Assembly: GCA_035551995.1 (NCBI GenBank)
Contig: DASZME010000071.1
Location: forward strand, 1-64,000
Direction: 5' to 3'
Source: RYN-428 sp035551995
Lineage (GTDB): Bacteria > Planctomycetota > Phycisphaerae > Tepidisphaerales > Tepidisphaeraceae
Length of the DNA: 64,000 nucleotides
Below the pieces are notes generated by a model. It made no database searches. It had not been told where the DNA came from and saw only the letters and a list, made by a program, of their open reading frames with translations. A program made the translations under genes and the position numbers. The stretch's first letter is position 1, and each line of letters begins with the position of its first letter. This document shows positions 8,619 through 15,360 of this stretch, piece by piece.

Positions 8619-8828
8619 CCGTTGGATCACGTCCAATATATTTTCCCGTCCGAACACCGCCGATTCGATGACGCCGTACGATAAAATATGCGGTGTGCGA
8701 CCGGCCAATCCGTTTGTGACAGTTGCAATCGATCGGGGGACGGTCGTAAAGTGGTATTCCATCGCGCGCCGGTTGCACCGGGAACCTTAATCGTCCGATG
8801 GTCATTGGGGTGAGAGGGAAGAGAAAAA

Positions 8829-9434
8829 ATGAGCGATTTAAGTTCGGCGATCGATAAACTTCGTGCCTTGTCTCCACAACTCAACGCGGCGGTCATCGAA
8901 GCCGATCGCGTCGTGGGATTGGTGGAGAATTTCCTTGTCAACGAGTGCGGGCTCGGCGTCGAGGCGGAGGTTCCGCTTCACTATAACGACAAAGGGAAGG
9001 TGATCACCCTTCTTCGATATGCGTCGGTGAATGGGTCGTTCCGCATTACCGTCACCCACACCGACGGTTCGACGCACTTTGTCGCACGGCCGTGGTCAGA
9101 GTGCGACCGGAACCAGCGGCTCGTGAGCTTTACGGCGCTTCCGAAATTATTGATCGCGGTGGCCAAATCGGTCGAGCAGCAAATCGCCTCGACGACCTCC
9201 ACCGCCGCCACGGTCGGACAAATTATTAACGCCCTTGGAGATTCGGCTCGCGAGAGCACGCCGGCGCTTCCCGACCCCTTCGCCAACGACGGCGGCCTCA
9301 CTCTCCTCATCGGCGATAACGACGACGATCAATCCCCGCCGCCAATGCGATCAGACTCGAGCGCCTCGGCCATCCGCGCGCGGATGAACGGAATTCATTT
9401 TACCCAGGCCGGCGCTAACGACGCCTCTCGTTGA
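8829..9434 (+). CDS. Hypothetical protein, 201 residues
   Basis: I do not recognise this protein. It starts after a purine-rich ribosome-binding site (GAGGGAAGAG). Residues ~1-125 look globular and mixed alpha/beta: a predicted N-terminal helix (SDLSSAIDKLRALS), a region with charged beta strands and aromatic residues (AEVPLHYNDKGKVITLLRY, SFRITVTHTDG) and a helix ending near residue 125. The C-terminal ~75 residues are rich in Ser, Thr, Asp and Pro and likely disordered. There is no signal peptide or membrane segment. Neighbours give no functional clue: a lipoprotein upstream and a convergent PLD-like gene downstream. Confidence 0.7.
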   Translation: MSDLSSAIDKLRALSPQLNAAVIEADRVVGLVENFLVNECGLGVEAEVPLHYNDKGKVITLLRYASVNGSFRITVTHTDGSTHFVARPWSECDRNQRLVSFTALPKLLIAVAKSVEQQIASTTSTAATVGQIINALGDSARESTPALPDPFANDGGLTLLIGDNDDDQSPPPMRSDSSASAIRARMNGIHFTQAGANDASR

Positions 9435-9482
9435 TTTGCGCTTCAGATTCGGATTCTCGACGCTTGTAGACGATCCGTCCGG

Positions 9483-9517
9483 GAATTTCAGCTTTCAAAT
9501 TTCGAATTTCGAATTTT
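9483..9517. repeat. Heptanucleotide short tandem repeat (family 2)
   Basis: Five seven-base units (GAATTTC, AGCTTTC, AAATTTC, GAATTTC, GAATTTT) run into the stop codon of the minus-strand PLD-like gene. They belong to the same family as the repeats at 24554-24588, 50908-50924 and 51084-51111. Confidence 0.65.
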
Positions 9518-10097
9518 ACAGCGCGGGTTCTTCCAACGGCGCCGGGCAGATCTCTTTGCGTTTGCAGGACGTGCAGCGCCGTCCTTCCCACAGCGCGTTA
9601 AATTCCCCGAGGACGGCGTCGATCATCGCCGGCGCCTCCGTCCATACGCCCAATTCAAAATTTCGCCGCCCGTCGGCCTTGGCGCCAAGCCCGGCGCCGG
9701 TGAGATTCGCGCTGCCCAGATACATTCGGCTGGCGTCGATCACCACCGTTTTCGCATGAAGCCGGGGACATCTGCGGATCGTCAGATTTTCCGGCAGCTT
9801 CCGTCTCAATTCTCGAAGTGCCGGGGCGCTGGGTGTCCCCGAATGCAGCAGGCGGATTTCCACGCCGCGCTGGGCAAGATTGCGAAAGACCTGCACGATC
9901 GACCTGGCGCGTCGGCTCCCGCCGACCTCCGGGATCAGCATCGCCTTAAAATCGGCGGTGGCGATATCGACGCTGGTGGTGGCCTTGAGAATTCCCTCCC
10001 GCACGATCCGATGAAAGTGCTGCGCGTCGATCACCAACTCCACCGTTCCCGACGCGGCCGCGGGCAACAAAGTCGCAACAGGCAATGCAAGTCGCAT
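9516..10097 (-). CDS. Phospholipase D-superfamily (nuclease-like) protein with Cys-rich tail
   Basis: A 193-residue PLD-superfamily protein with one HKD motif: HAKTVVID followed by YLGSANLTGAG, matching HxKx4Dx6GSxN. Single-motif members (Nuc, BfiI and relatives) act as homodimers and cut phosphodiester bonds, so a nuclease is more likely than a lipase. The C-terminus carries CTSCKRKEIC, a CxxCx5C cluster that could bind zinc or nucleic acid. The N-terminus (MRLALPVATLLPAAASG) is mildly hydrophobic but not a convincing signal peptide. GAGGGGAT immediately precedes the ATG. It is convergent with the hypothetical gene upstream and has no partner gene suggesting restriction or defence. Confidence 0.8.
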   Translation of the reverse strand: MRLALPVATLLPAAASGTVELVIDAQHFHRIVREGILKATTSVDIATADFKAMLIPEVGGSRRARSIVQVFRNLAQRGVEIRLLHSGTPSAPALRELRRKLPENLTIRRCPRLHAKTVVIDASRMYLGSANLTGAGLGAKADGRRNFELGVWTEAPAMIDAVLGEFNALWEGRRCTSCKRKEICPAPLEEPAL

Positions 10098-10330
10098 ATC
10101 CCCTCATCGGCACATTGAAAACCGCCGCAACGCCCCAATCTCCTGAAAAAAGAAGGCACGGCGGTCACGGCGCGAGAACTTCATCGATAGACCTCCAATA
10201 CGTTTTCATCGCCCATGGCTCGACCGACGAATACGATTAGCGCCAAAGCCCACCGTACTTTCACGGTGGGTCCGCCGTTCGACCGGTTTATCGCACCCGA
10301 CTCTCATCGAGCGTTGCTTCACGTCGGTGA

Positions 10331-10412
10331 AGCGAGTTTCGGTCACGAAACACGCCCCGCAAGCGGGGCCGCTAAACACAGGAACGCTACAGCAACCTGA
10401 GAAATGCTCCAA
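10331..10412 (-). repeat. Dispersed palindromic (REP-like) element
   Basis: Read on the minus strand it contains TGTTTAGCGGCCCCGCTTGC then GGGGCGTGTTTCGTGACC, the window's consensus element. It is flanked by GTAGCGTTCCTG on one side and by a GAGCATTTCTCA arm that also occurs beside the copies at 17855 and 47229. It lies between the divergent genes at 9516 and 10475; no gene is visible in the rest of this 377-bp gap. Confidence 0.75.
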
Positions 10413-10439
10413 GCGTGACGACCGATCGACAAGGCATAT

Positions 10440-10468
10440 TTCACCTCCCCGACAATTCCCGCTACACT
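10440..10468 (+). promoter_or_regulatory. Promoter for a probably leaderless mRNA
   Basis: TTCACC, then 17 bp, then TACACT. The -10-like hexamer ends 6 bp before the ATG at 10475, so transcription would begin at or next to the start codon. There is no Shine-Dalgarno sequence. Confidence 0.45.
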
Positions 10469-10474
10469 CCCTCC

Positions 10475-11125
10475 ATGGACCGCGACGCCACCGGCGGATC
10501 ATTTTTTCGCACTTTCTTCAAAGCCCTCCGTCGCCCGCCGGATCATTCCGCCGCTTCCTTTTCCACGCCCGTCGAAATGCTCGAGCGTCTGTATCGCGGC
10601 GAGCATCCCGACTATTGCCTCTACCTCCGCCCGCCCGGCGGCGGTCCCGTTCCAAACGCCGGGCCTCTTTCCATCGATCTGGAAAATCTCCTGGCCCAAG
10701 CGCTCGATCCCCTCCCCATGATCACCCTCGACGAAACCGCCAAGGCCACGACCGATTCCGGCCTCCCCGAAGAATCGCTGCTCATGCTGGCCAACAAAGC
10801 CCGCCTGCTTTGCCTGGTTCCGACGAGCGATCGCCGTTTTCTCCATCGCCTTGGGCAGATCAAAAACAAAGGGCCGATCGCCCGCGCCGTCTTCGTTATG
10901 CCCGACGCCCATACGCTCGGCGCCGCCGACTGGCCCGCCGGGTGGCCGGCCGCTTGCGACGCGATCAAGCCGCTGGGAATCGAACTTTCCGGATACACCG
11001 CCGGTGGATGGCTCTTCCGTCTTGGCCCCGACGGAAAGGCCTGTACCTTTCGTCCGATCATCAATCCAAACGCCGAGAAAATCGCCAGGGCGATCGAGTC
11101 GATCTGCGGCGAGATGGACGGCTGA
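10475..11125 (+). CDS. Hypothetical protein, 216 residues
   Basis: I do not recognise the family. I start it at the ATG at 10475 (MDRDATGGSFFRTFFK), because a -10-like hexamer lies 6 bp upstream; a GTG 60 bp earlier would add residues encoded by that promoter. The predicted fold is alpha/beta: a hydrophobic strand-like ARLLCLVPTSD, a helix, then ARAVFVMPDA, then a segment with GYTAGGWLFRLGPDGKA. This pattern, a strand ending in PTSD/PGD followed by a charged helix and a strand ending in VMPP/VMPD, recalls TIR- or SEFIR-like regions of bacterial hypothetical proteins. The resemblance is weak and no catalytic residue can be assigned. There is no signal peptide. It is convergent with the pseudouridine synthase. 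Confidence 0.65.
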   Translation: MDRDATGGSFFRTFFKALRRPPDHSAASFSTPVEMLERLYRGEHPDYCLYLRPPGGGPVPNAGPLSIDLENLLAQALDPLPMITLDETAKATTDSGLPEESLLMLANKARLLCLVPTSDRRFLHRLGQIKNKGPIARAVFVMPDAHTLGAADWPAGWPAACDAIKPLGIELSGYTAGGWLFRLGPDGKACTFRPIINPNAEKIARAIESICGEMDG

Positions 11126-11148
11126 CGCCGCGATTTTGGCGGCGTTTC

Positions 11149-12000
11149 TCACGGCATCGAAGCTTGGAATTCCTTAAACTCAGTCGGCGCCGGCGCCGCG
11201 AAGATCATTTCTGTTCCGTCGCGCGGATTCTGGATCGTCAGTTTTGTCGCCGCCAGCATCAGGCGCTTGGCGCCGTCGTCGCGCCCATACACCCGATCGC
11301 CGACGATCGGCCATCCCCGTTCGCTCAAATGCACCCGTATCTGATGCTTGCGGCCCGTCTGGAGGATGACGCTCAACACCGAATGCTTCTTCCCGGCCGA
11401 CACGACGACGTATTCCGTCACCGCAATCTGTCCCTTGCCGATCTGGCGGGTTGAATGGACCGTGCCGTCGGCCCTTTCGACAAGCTGCGTTTCAAGCCGG
11501 CCGCTCGCGGGACTTGGCGAACCATGCACGATAACCGTGTATTCGCGTCGAACCGTGTGATGAAAAAACTGGGTCTTGAGCGAGTGATAGGCCAGATCGT
11601 TCTTCGAGAAGATCAGCAGCCCCGACGCGTCGCGATCCAGCCGATGGATCAACCCGATTCGAGCTTCGGGTTCATGCGATTGAAAGTAATCTTTCGCCAT
11701 CGCCCAGAGCGTTTGTCGCGGCTCGTTTGGCACGGTGCTGGTCAATAGTCCCGTCGGCTTATCGACGACAAGCAGGTCGGCGTCTTGATAAACGATCCGG
11801 AGTCGCCGCGGCTTGGCGGCCAGTTGAGGCGCCGAGCGCTGATCGACGACGATTTGATCCGTCTCCGAGATTTCGCGTTTAAGGGTCGCCGCCGCCGATC
11901 CGTTTATCCTGACGCGGCCAGCCTGCACCATCCGCTTCAGCGTCTGGCGCTTGGCGGTCGGATAGTTTTCGATGAGCCAATCAAGGATCGTTCGTGTCAT
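11149..12000 (-). CDS. RluA-family pseudouridine synthase
   Basis: Converts uridine to pseudouridine in structured RNA, most likely 23S rRNA (RluC/RluD type). It has 283 residues: an N-terminal S4 RNA-binding domain at ~1-55 (LIENYPTAKRQTLKRMVQAG, RVRING), then the catalytic domain. The signature is GLIHRLDRDASGLLIF at ~140, where the Asp of HRLDR is the nucleophile. Further family motifs are GRKHQIRVHLSERGWPIVGD and RLMLAATKLTIQNP. The length is slightly short of typical RluD, mostly at the C-terminus, but the domain looks complete. No Shine-Dalgarno sequence is visible before the ATG. It is followed on the same strand by nothing co-oriented within the operon distance. Confidence 0.9.
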   Translation of the reverse strand: MTRTILDWLIENYPTAKRQTLKRMVQAGRVRINGSAAATLKREISETDQIVVDQRSAPQLAAKPRRLRIVYQDADLLVVDKPTGLLTSTVPNEPRQTLWAMAKDYFQSHEPEARIGLIHRLDRDASGLLIFSKNDLAYHSLKTQFFHHTVRREYTVIVHGSPSPASGRLETQLVERADGTVHSTRQIGKGQIAVTEYVVVSAGKKHSVLSVILQTGRKHQIRVHLSERGWPIVGDRVYGRDDGAKRLMLAATKLTIQNPRDGTEMIFAAPAPTEFKEFQASMP

Positions 12001-12051
12001 GGTGGCTACACGTTTTTTCCAAAACGAAAGCAGTCTGAACTCGATCGCGGC

Positions 12052-13233
12052 TTACAGTTCCGCCAGCATGGTTTTTAACGCGGTTCCCCAGCTCCGACCC
12101 GTATCGTAAAACTGCGCCTGGGCGCTGAGGCATCCTTGCCGTTTGGATTCATAAAACGAGCGGTCGTTTCGCAGGCGCAGGATGGCGTCGCCATACCCCC
12201 GCACGTCGTCCGGCGCCACTTCGATCACGGCGTCGCGCACATATTCCAGAGCGGGGCAGACCGACGAAGTGATCACCGGCTTGCCCGCCAAAACCGCCTC
12301 GGCCACCACCTTATTAAACCCCTCGATAAAATCACTGGTCGTCGGCACGATAACCACATGGGCGGCGTCATACATCGCCCGCATGCTGGGTTTCTCCACA
12401 TGGCCGTGAAGGCGAAATCGCTCCGCCACGCCCGCCGCCGCGACGGCTTCGCGGAGTTCCGGCAACGATCCGCCGTCCCCGCATAAATCGAATTCGACGT
12501 CGTTATGCCCCTCGGCTTGGAATCGCCGGGCGATCTCCAGCAGATCGAAGACGCCCTTGTTCCGCTCAATCCGCCCGGCGAAAAATACGCGAAACGGCGG
12601 CGCCGTTTCAGGCTCGCCAAGGCCTCTAAACGACTCGACACGGTAAGTCGGCAGGAATGGAATCACCTTCTTCTCCACGCCCTTCAGCAACTGCGATAGC
12701 TGATCCGTAATGTCCTTCGACAAGCTCAGCACCCCGGCGGCGCCGTTTCGGAAAAACCATCCGTCGAGCCTGTGAACCAATCGTTTGACAAGACCACGAG
12801 GCGCCTGCCCCTTTCGCCACAACACGCAGTGCAGCGTCGGCGCCACCTTGACCCCGAATAGCGGCATCAGCGCGAGGCTAAACCAATGCGCTCCGCTGGC
12901 CACGACGGCGACATTCGCCCTGAATCGTATCGCTGAAATCGTCAGCCGAATTCCATACCAGATTTGCCCGAGATGATAGAGCGGTCCCGGCCCCTTGCCG
13001 AATTTCACGGGGCGATGTTCCATCCAAAATGAACCATCGACGACTCGTTCGACGCGAGGGCAATAAGAGATGACGTAGCCGCTCGCCCCAAGCTCCCGGC
13101 ACAGCGAATAAAACTGCCCCGAATACGTGACGGCCACCTGCGATGGATCGTCGCGACCGTCCTTCCAATGCCGATACGTCCCGATGACGTCACCAGGACC
13201 GGCGGCATAGAGGATTCGTAAGGGACCGGTCAT
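12052..13233 (-). CDS. GT4-family glycosyltransferase
   Basis: A retaining, GT-B-fold glycosyltransferase of 393 residues. The start is the ATG at 13233 (MTGPLRILYAAGPGD); an in-frame GTG six codons earlier is less likely. The C-terminal nucleotide-sugar-binding half is typical: RVFFAGRIERNKGVFDLLE, the stretch EFDLCGDGGSLPEL, and FIEGFNKVVAEAVLAGKPV carrying the EX7E motif. The N-terminal acceptor half is variable, as expected. A hydrophobic stretch around ~85-115 may associate with membrane. It is 52 bp upstream of the pseudouridine synthase on the same strand and far from the polysaccharide cluster at 54-62 kb. The sugar donor and acceptor are unknown. Confidence 0.85.
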   Translation of the reverse strand: MTGPLRILYAAGPGDVIGTYRHWKDGRDDPSQVAVTYSGQFYSLCRELGASGYVISYCPRVERVVDGSFWMEHRPVKFGKGPGPLYHLGQIWYGIRLTISAIRFRANVAVVASGAHWFSLALMPLFGVKVAPTLHCVLWRKGQAPRGLVKRLVHRLDGWFFRNGAAGVLSLSKDITDQLSQLLKGVEKKVIPFLPTYRVESFRGLGEPETAPPFRVFFAGRIERNKGVFDLLEIARRFQAEGHNDVEFDLCGDGGSLPELREAVAAAGVAERFRLHGHVEKPSMRAMYDAAHVVIVPTTSDFIEGFNKVVAEAVLAGKPVITSSVCPALEYVRDAVIEVAPDDVRGYGDAILRLRNDRSFYESKRQGCLSAQAQFYDTGRSWGTALKTMLAEL

Positions 13234-13345
13234 CGGAGCGTCCCGCGACACGGACGCATCTCAATTATCGGCGGTTGACGATGCCTGCGTTGGTCAAGCT
13301 TCATTCGATTTGATTCTGGTTCCAGATCGCAAATAACCTCGCGAT

Positions 13346-13753
13346 CTATCGCGGCTCAAAAGTCGCCCCCGGCCACGCGACCACGTTCGCCATCCGCCCA
13401 ACCGTCAGCGGCCCATTGGCCAACTCGAACGCGTCATCCCCTTCGGGAAAATCGACGACGATATTTCCCCCGGCATGAAGCACCATCGAGTTTTGATCAA
13501 GCGCCTTGATCCGCCCCTGAATAATCCTCGGCGGGCCGAAGATCGGCGTTACGAAAAGGCCGCCGCTGGGAACGGTGTAGATTTTCCGCGCCTTGACGCG
13601 CACGATGCCGCGGATCGGCGTGTTGAGCGTGCGAGCGAATCCCGGACAAACCAGGTGCATTTCATAGCTCCCGCCCGCGGGGCTGAAAATTACGAGGTTC
13701 TCGCGAACGGCCGACACTTTCCCCAACGCGGTATTTTCCATCGCAGTCGTCAT
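13346..13753 (-). CDS. Hypothetical beta-rich protein divergent from recA
   Basis: A 135-residue protein without a recognised family. The open frame continues upstream antisense to recA, but the start chosen (MTTAMENTALG) has a promoter-like TAAAGT 7 bp before it, so the mRNA is probably leaderless. The sequence is dominated by short beta strands with regularly placed Gly and Pro (VRENLVIFSPAGGSYEMHLV; KIYTVPSGGLFVTPIFG; NSMVLHAGGNIVVDFPEG). These look like two or three related ~40-residue hairpin units, suggesting a small beta barrel or sandwich. There is no signal peptide, membrane segment or cysteine cluster. It shares the upstream region with recA. Confidence 0.65.
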   Translation of the reverse strand: MTTAMENTALGKVSAVRENLVIFSPAGGSYEMHLVCPGFARTLNTPIRGIVRVKARKIYTVPSGGLFVTPIFGPPRIIQGRIKALDQNSMVLHAGGNIVVDFPEGDDAFELANGPLTVGRMANVVAWPGATFEPR

Positions 13754-13760
13754 ATGGCGT

Positions 13761-13788
13761 ACTTTACACGAGCGGATGAAATTGTCGA
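13761..13788 (-). promoter_or_regulatory. Promoter of the gene divergent from recA
   Basis: On the minus strand: TCGACA, 16 bp, TAAAGT, then 7 bp to the ATG at 13753. There is no Shine-Dalgarno sequence, so a leaderless transcript is likely. Confidence 0.5.
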
Positions 13789-13899
13789 ACGGCGCGGGGG
13801 CGATGAAAGCAAAGTTCCTAAATTTGACGGTGGAAAAGTCGATCGCCGTGTTCAATTTCGTCTCGTGGTCGAATTTGTAAAATATCGATATTTTTTTAC

Positions 13900-13927
13900 T
13901 GGACTTCAAAAAGCGTGTCGATACAAT
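13900..13927 (+). promoter_or_regulatory. Putative recA promoter
   Basis: TGGACT, a 16-bp spacer, then TACAAT. Transcription from here would give a leader of about 130 nt containing the structured element at 13941-14018. An AT-rich stretch lies just upstream (13875-13898). I did not see a recognisable LexA operator. Confidence 0.5.
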
Positions 13928-13940
13928 ACCCGTACAAACC

Positions 13941-14018
13941 CTGAACAGGGACGGCTTGGTGACTGCCGTCGAGTTCAGGAGCCGTTGTGCAGCTTGCACG
14001 GGCGGCAAGCCAGTCACC
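13941..14018 (+). ncRNA. Candidate structured recA leader RNA with pseudoknot
   Basis: Hairpin 1 has an outer 6-bp stem CTGAAC (13941-13946) with GTTCAG (13973-13978), and an inner 6-bp stem GACGGC (13950-13955) with GCCGTC (13965-13970). A nine-base loop, TTGGTGACT, closes it. Hairpin 2 pairs GCTTGC (13992-13997) with GCAAGC (14005-14010); an alternative pairs GTGCA with TGCAC inside the same region. Immediately after hairpin 2, AGTCACC (14012-14018) is the exact complement of GGTGACT in the hairpin 1 loop, giving a 7-bp pseudoknot. The recA ribosome-binding site (AGGAG, 14056-14060) lies about 40 nt downstream. I do not recognise a named riboswitch class. Confidence 0.5.
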
Positions 14019-14065
14019 GCATATAGAGGCCGGCTGAAAAATAGACCCGGCGCTAGGAGCATCTC

Positions 14066-15223
14066 ATGGCACGATCCACCGAAAAGGCGGATAAAAAAGA
14101 TTCCGCGCACGCTTCCAAGGAAGCCAGGGAAACCAAGGAAACAAGGGAAGCGGCCCCGCAACGGGAAGCCCCGCGCGACCCCGCTCGCGATTCGGCGCTC
14201 TCGCGAGCCGTTCAGCAGATCGAAAAGCAGTTTGGCAAAGGGGCCGTTATGAAACTCGACGGCAATAATATTGTGCCGATCGAAGGCATCCCCACCGGCA
14301 GCCTGAGCCTGGACATCGCGCTCGGCGGGCAGGGCATTCCCCGCGGCCGGGTGATCGAAATCTTCGGTCCCGAATCCAGCGGCAAAACAACGCTCACGCT
14401 CCATGTCATCGCCGGCGCCCAGAAAATGGGAGGCGTAGCGGCGTTTATCGACGCCGAGCATGCGCTCGATCCGTCGTGGGCCAAGCGCCTTGGCGTGCAG
14501 CTTGACGATCTGCTGGTTTCTCAGCCCGATACCGGCGAACAGGCGCTGGAAATTTGCGAGTTGCTGGTGCGCTCAAACGCAGTCGACGTGATCGTCATCG
14601 ACTCGGTCGCCGCGCTCATTCCAAGGGCGGAAATCGAGGGCGAGATGGGCGACAGCCACATGGGGTTGCAGGCCCGGCTGATGTCGCAGGCGCTCCGCAA
14701 ACTGACGGGTTGCATTTCCAAGAGCAAATGCACCGTGATCTTCATCAACCAGATCCGCGAAAAGATCGGCGTGATGTTCGGCAACCCCGAGACCACCCCC
14801 GGCGGCCGGGCGCTGAAATTTTACGCCTCGATCCGAATCGACGTCCGTCGAACCGGAACGATCAAGGAAGGCGAAACCTCCGTCGGCAATCGAACCCGCG
14901 CCCGCGTGGTGAAAAACAAAATCGCCCCTCCCTTCCGCGACGCCGAGTTTGACATCATGTTCGATCGCGGAATCAGCTACGAAGGCGATCTCCTCGACCT
15001 CGCCGCCGTCACCGGCACGGTCGAAAAGACCGGCGCCTGGTATAATTACGGCTCAACCCGGCTCGGGCAGGGCCGCGAGAACGCCAAGCAGTTTCTCTTT
15101 GCGAATAAGGACCTGGCGGAGGAAATTCGATCGGCGGTTCTCGACAGCAAGGGTTTGGTGAACGCCAAGAAGGCGCTGGATACGCCGCTCGAACCGGCCG
15201 AGCTTGAGGAAGCGGCCGTCTGA
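14066..15223 (+). CDS. recA: RecA recombinase
   Basis: DNA strand-exchange protein and coprotease of the SOS response; 385 residues, a little longer than the usual ~350 because of a lysine/glutamate-rich N-terminal extension of ~42 residues. The Walker A motif GPESSGKT is at 101-108. Conserved segments follow: FIDAEHALDP, the VIVIDSVAALIPRAEIEGE Walker B region with the loop L1 GDSHMGLQARLMSQALRKLT, the INQIREKIGVMFGNPETTPGG loop L2, and RTRARVVKNKIAPPFR. The C-terminus is acidic, as in other RecA proteins. AGGAG lies 5 bp before the ATG. The gene is monocistronic: a strong terminator follows and the next gene is convergent. No lexA or recX neighbour is present. Confidence 0.98.
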   Translation: MARSTEKADKKDSAHASKEARETKETREAAPQREAPRDPARDSALSRAVQQIEKQFGKGAVMKLDGNNIVPIEGIPTGSLSLDIALGGQGIPRGRVIEIFGPESSGKTTLTLHVIAGAQKMGGVAAFIDAEHALDPSWAKRLGVQLDDLLVSQPDTGEQALEICELLVRSNAVDVIVIDSVAALIPRAEIEGEMGDSHMGLQARLMSQALRKLTGCISKSKCTVIFINQIREKIGVMFGNPETTPGGRALKFYASIRIDVRRTGTIKEGETSVGNRTRARVVKNKIAPPFRDAEFDIMFDRGISYEGDLLDLAAVTGTVEKTGAWYNYGSTRLGQGRENAKQFLFANKDLAEEIRSAVLDSKGLVNAKKALDTPLEPAELEEAAV

Positions 15224-15256
15224 GAAAGCCGCGCGAATCTACTTAATAACAAAAAA

Positions 15257-15310
15257 AACCGGGGCCTGCCCTCCGCTATCCATCGGATAGTCAAAGTGCA
15301 GGCCCCGGTT
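15257..15310. terminator. Bidirectional intrinsic terminator between recA and the beta-helix gene
   Basis: A 13-bp perfect stem (AACCGGGGCCTGC with GCAGGCCCCGGTT) encloses a second small hairpin (CTATCC/GGATAG). On the minus strand it is followed by a run of eight T residues, making a canonical terminator for the gene at 15361. On the plus strand it would end recA, with a shorter T-run. Confidence 0.85.
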
Positions 15311-15360
15311 TCGTTGACGATTGACGCCGACGAGGCGCCGGGTAAGTGCGATTCTTCGTT

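Noticed and set aside
13928..14065. A LexA (SOS) operator in front of recA.
   Set aside because: The GAAC and GTTC half-sites (13943-13946 and 13973-13976) are 26 bp apart, too far for a single operator, and are better explained as the outer stem of the leader hairpin.
13754..14461. Upstream extension of the 135-residue gene, antisense to recA.
   Set aside because: A promoter lies next to the later ATG and the extension has no family features.
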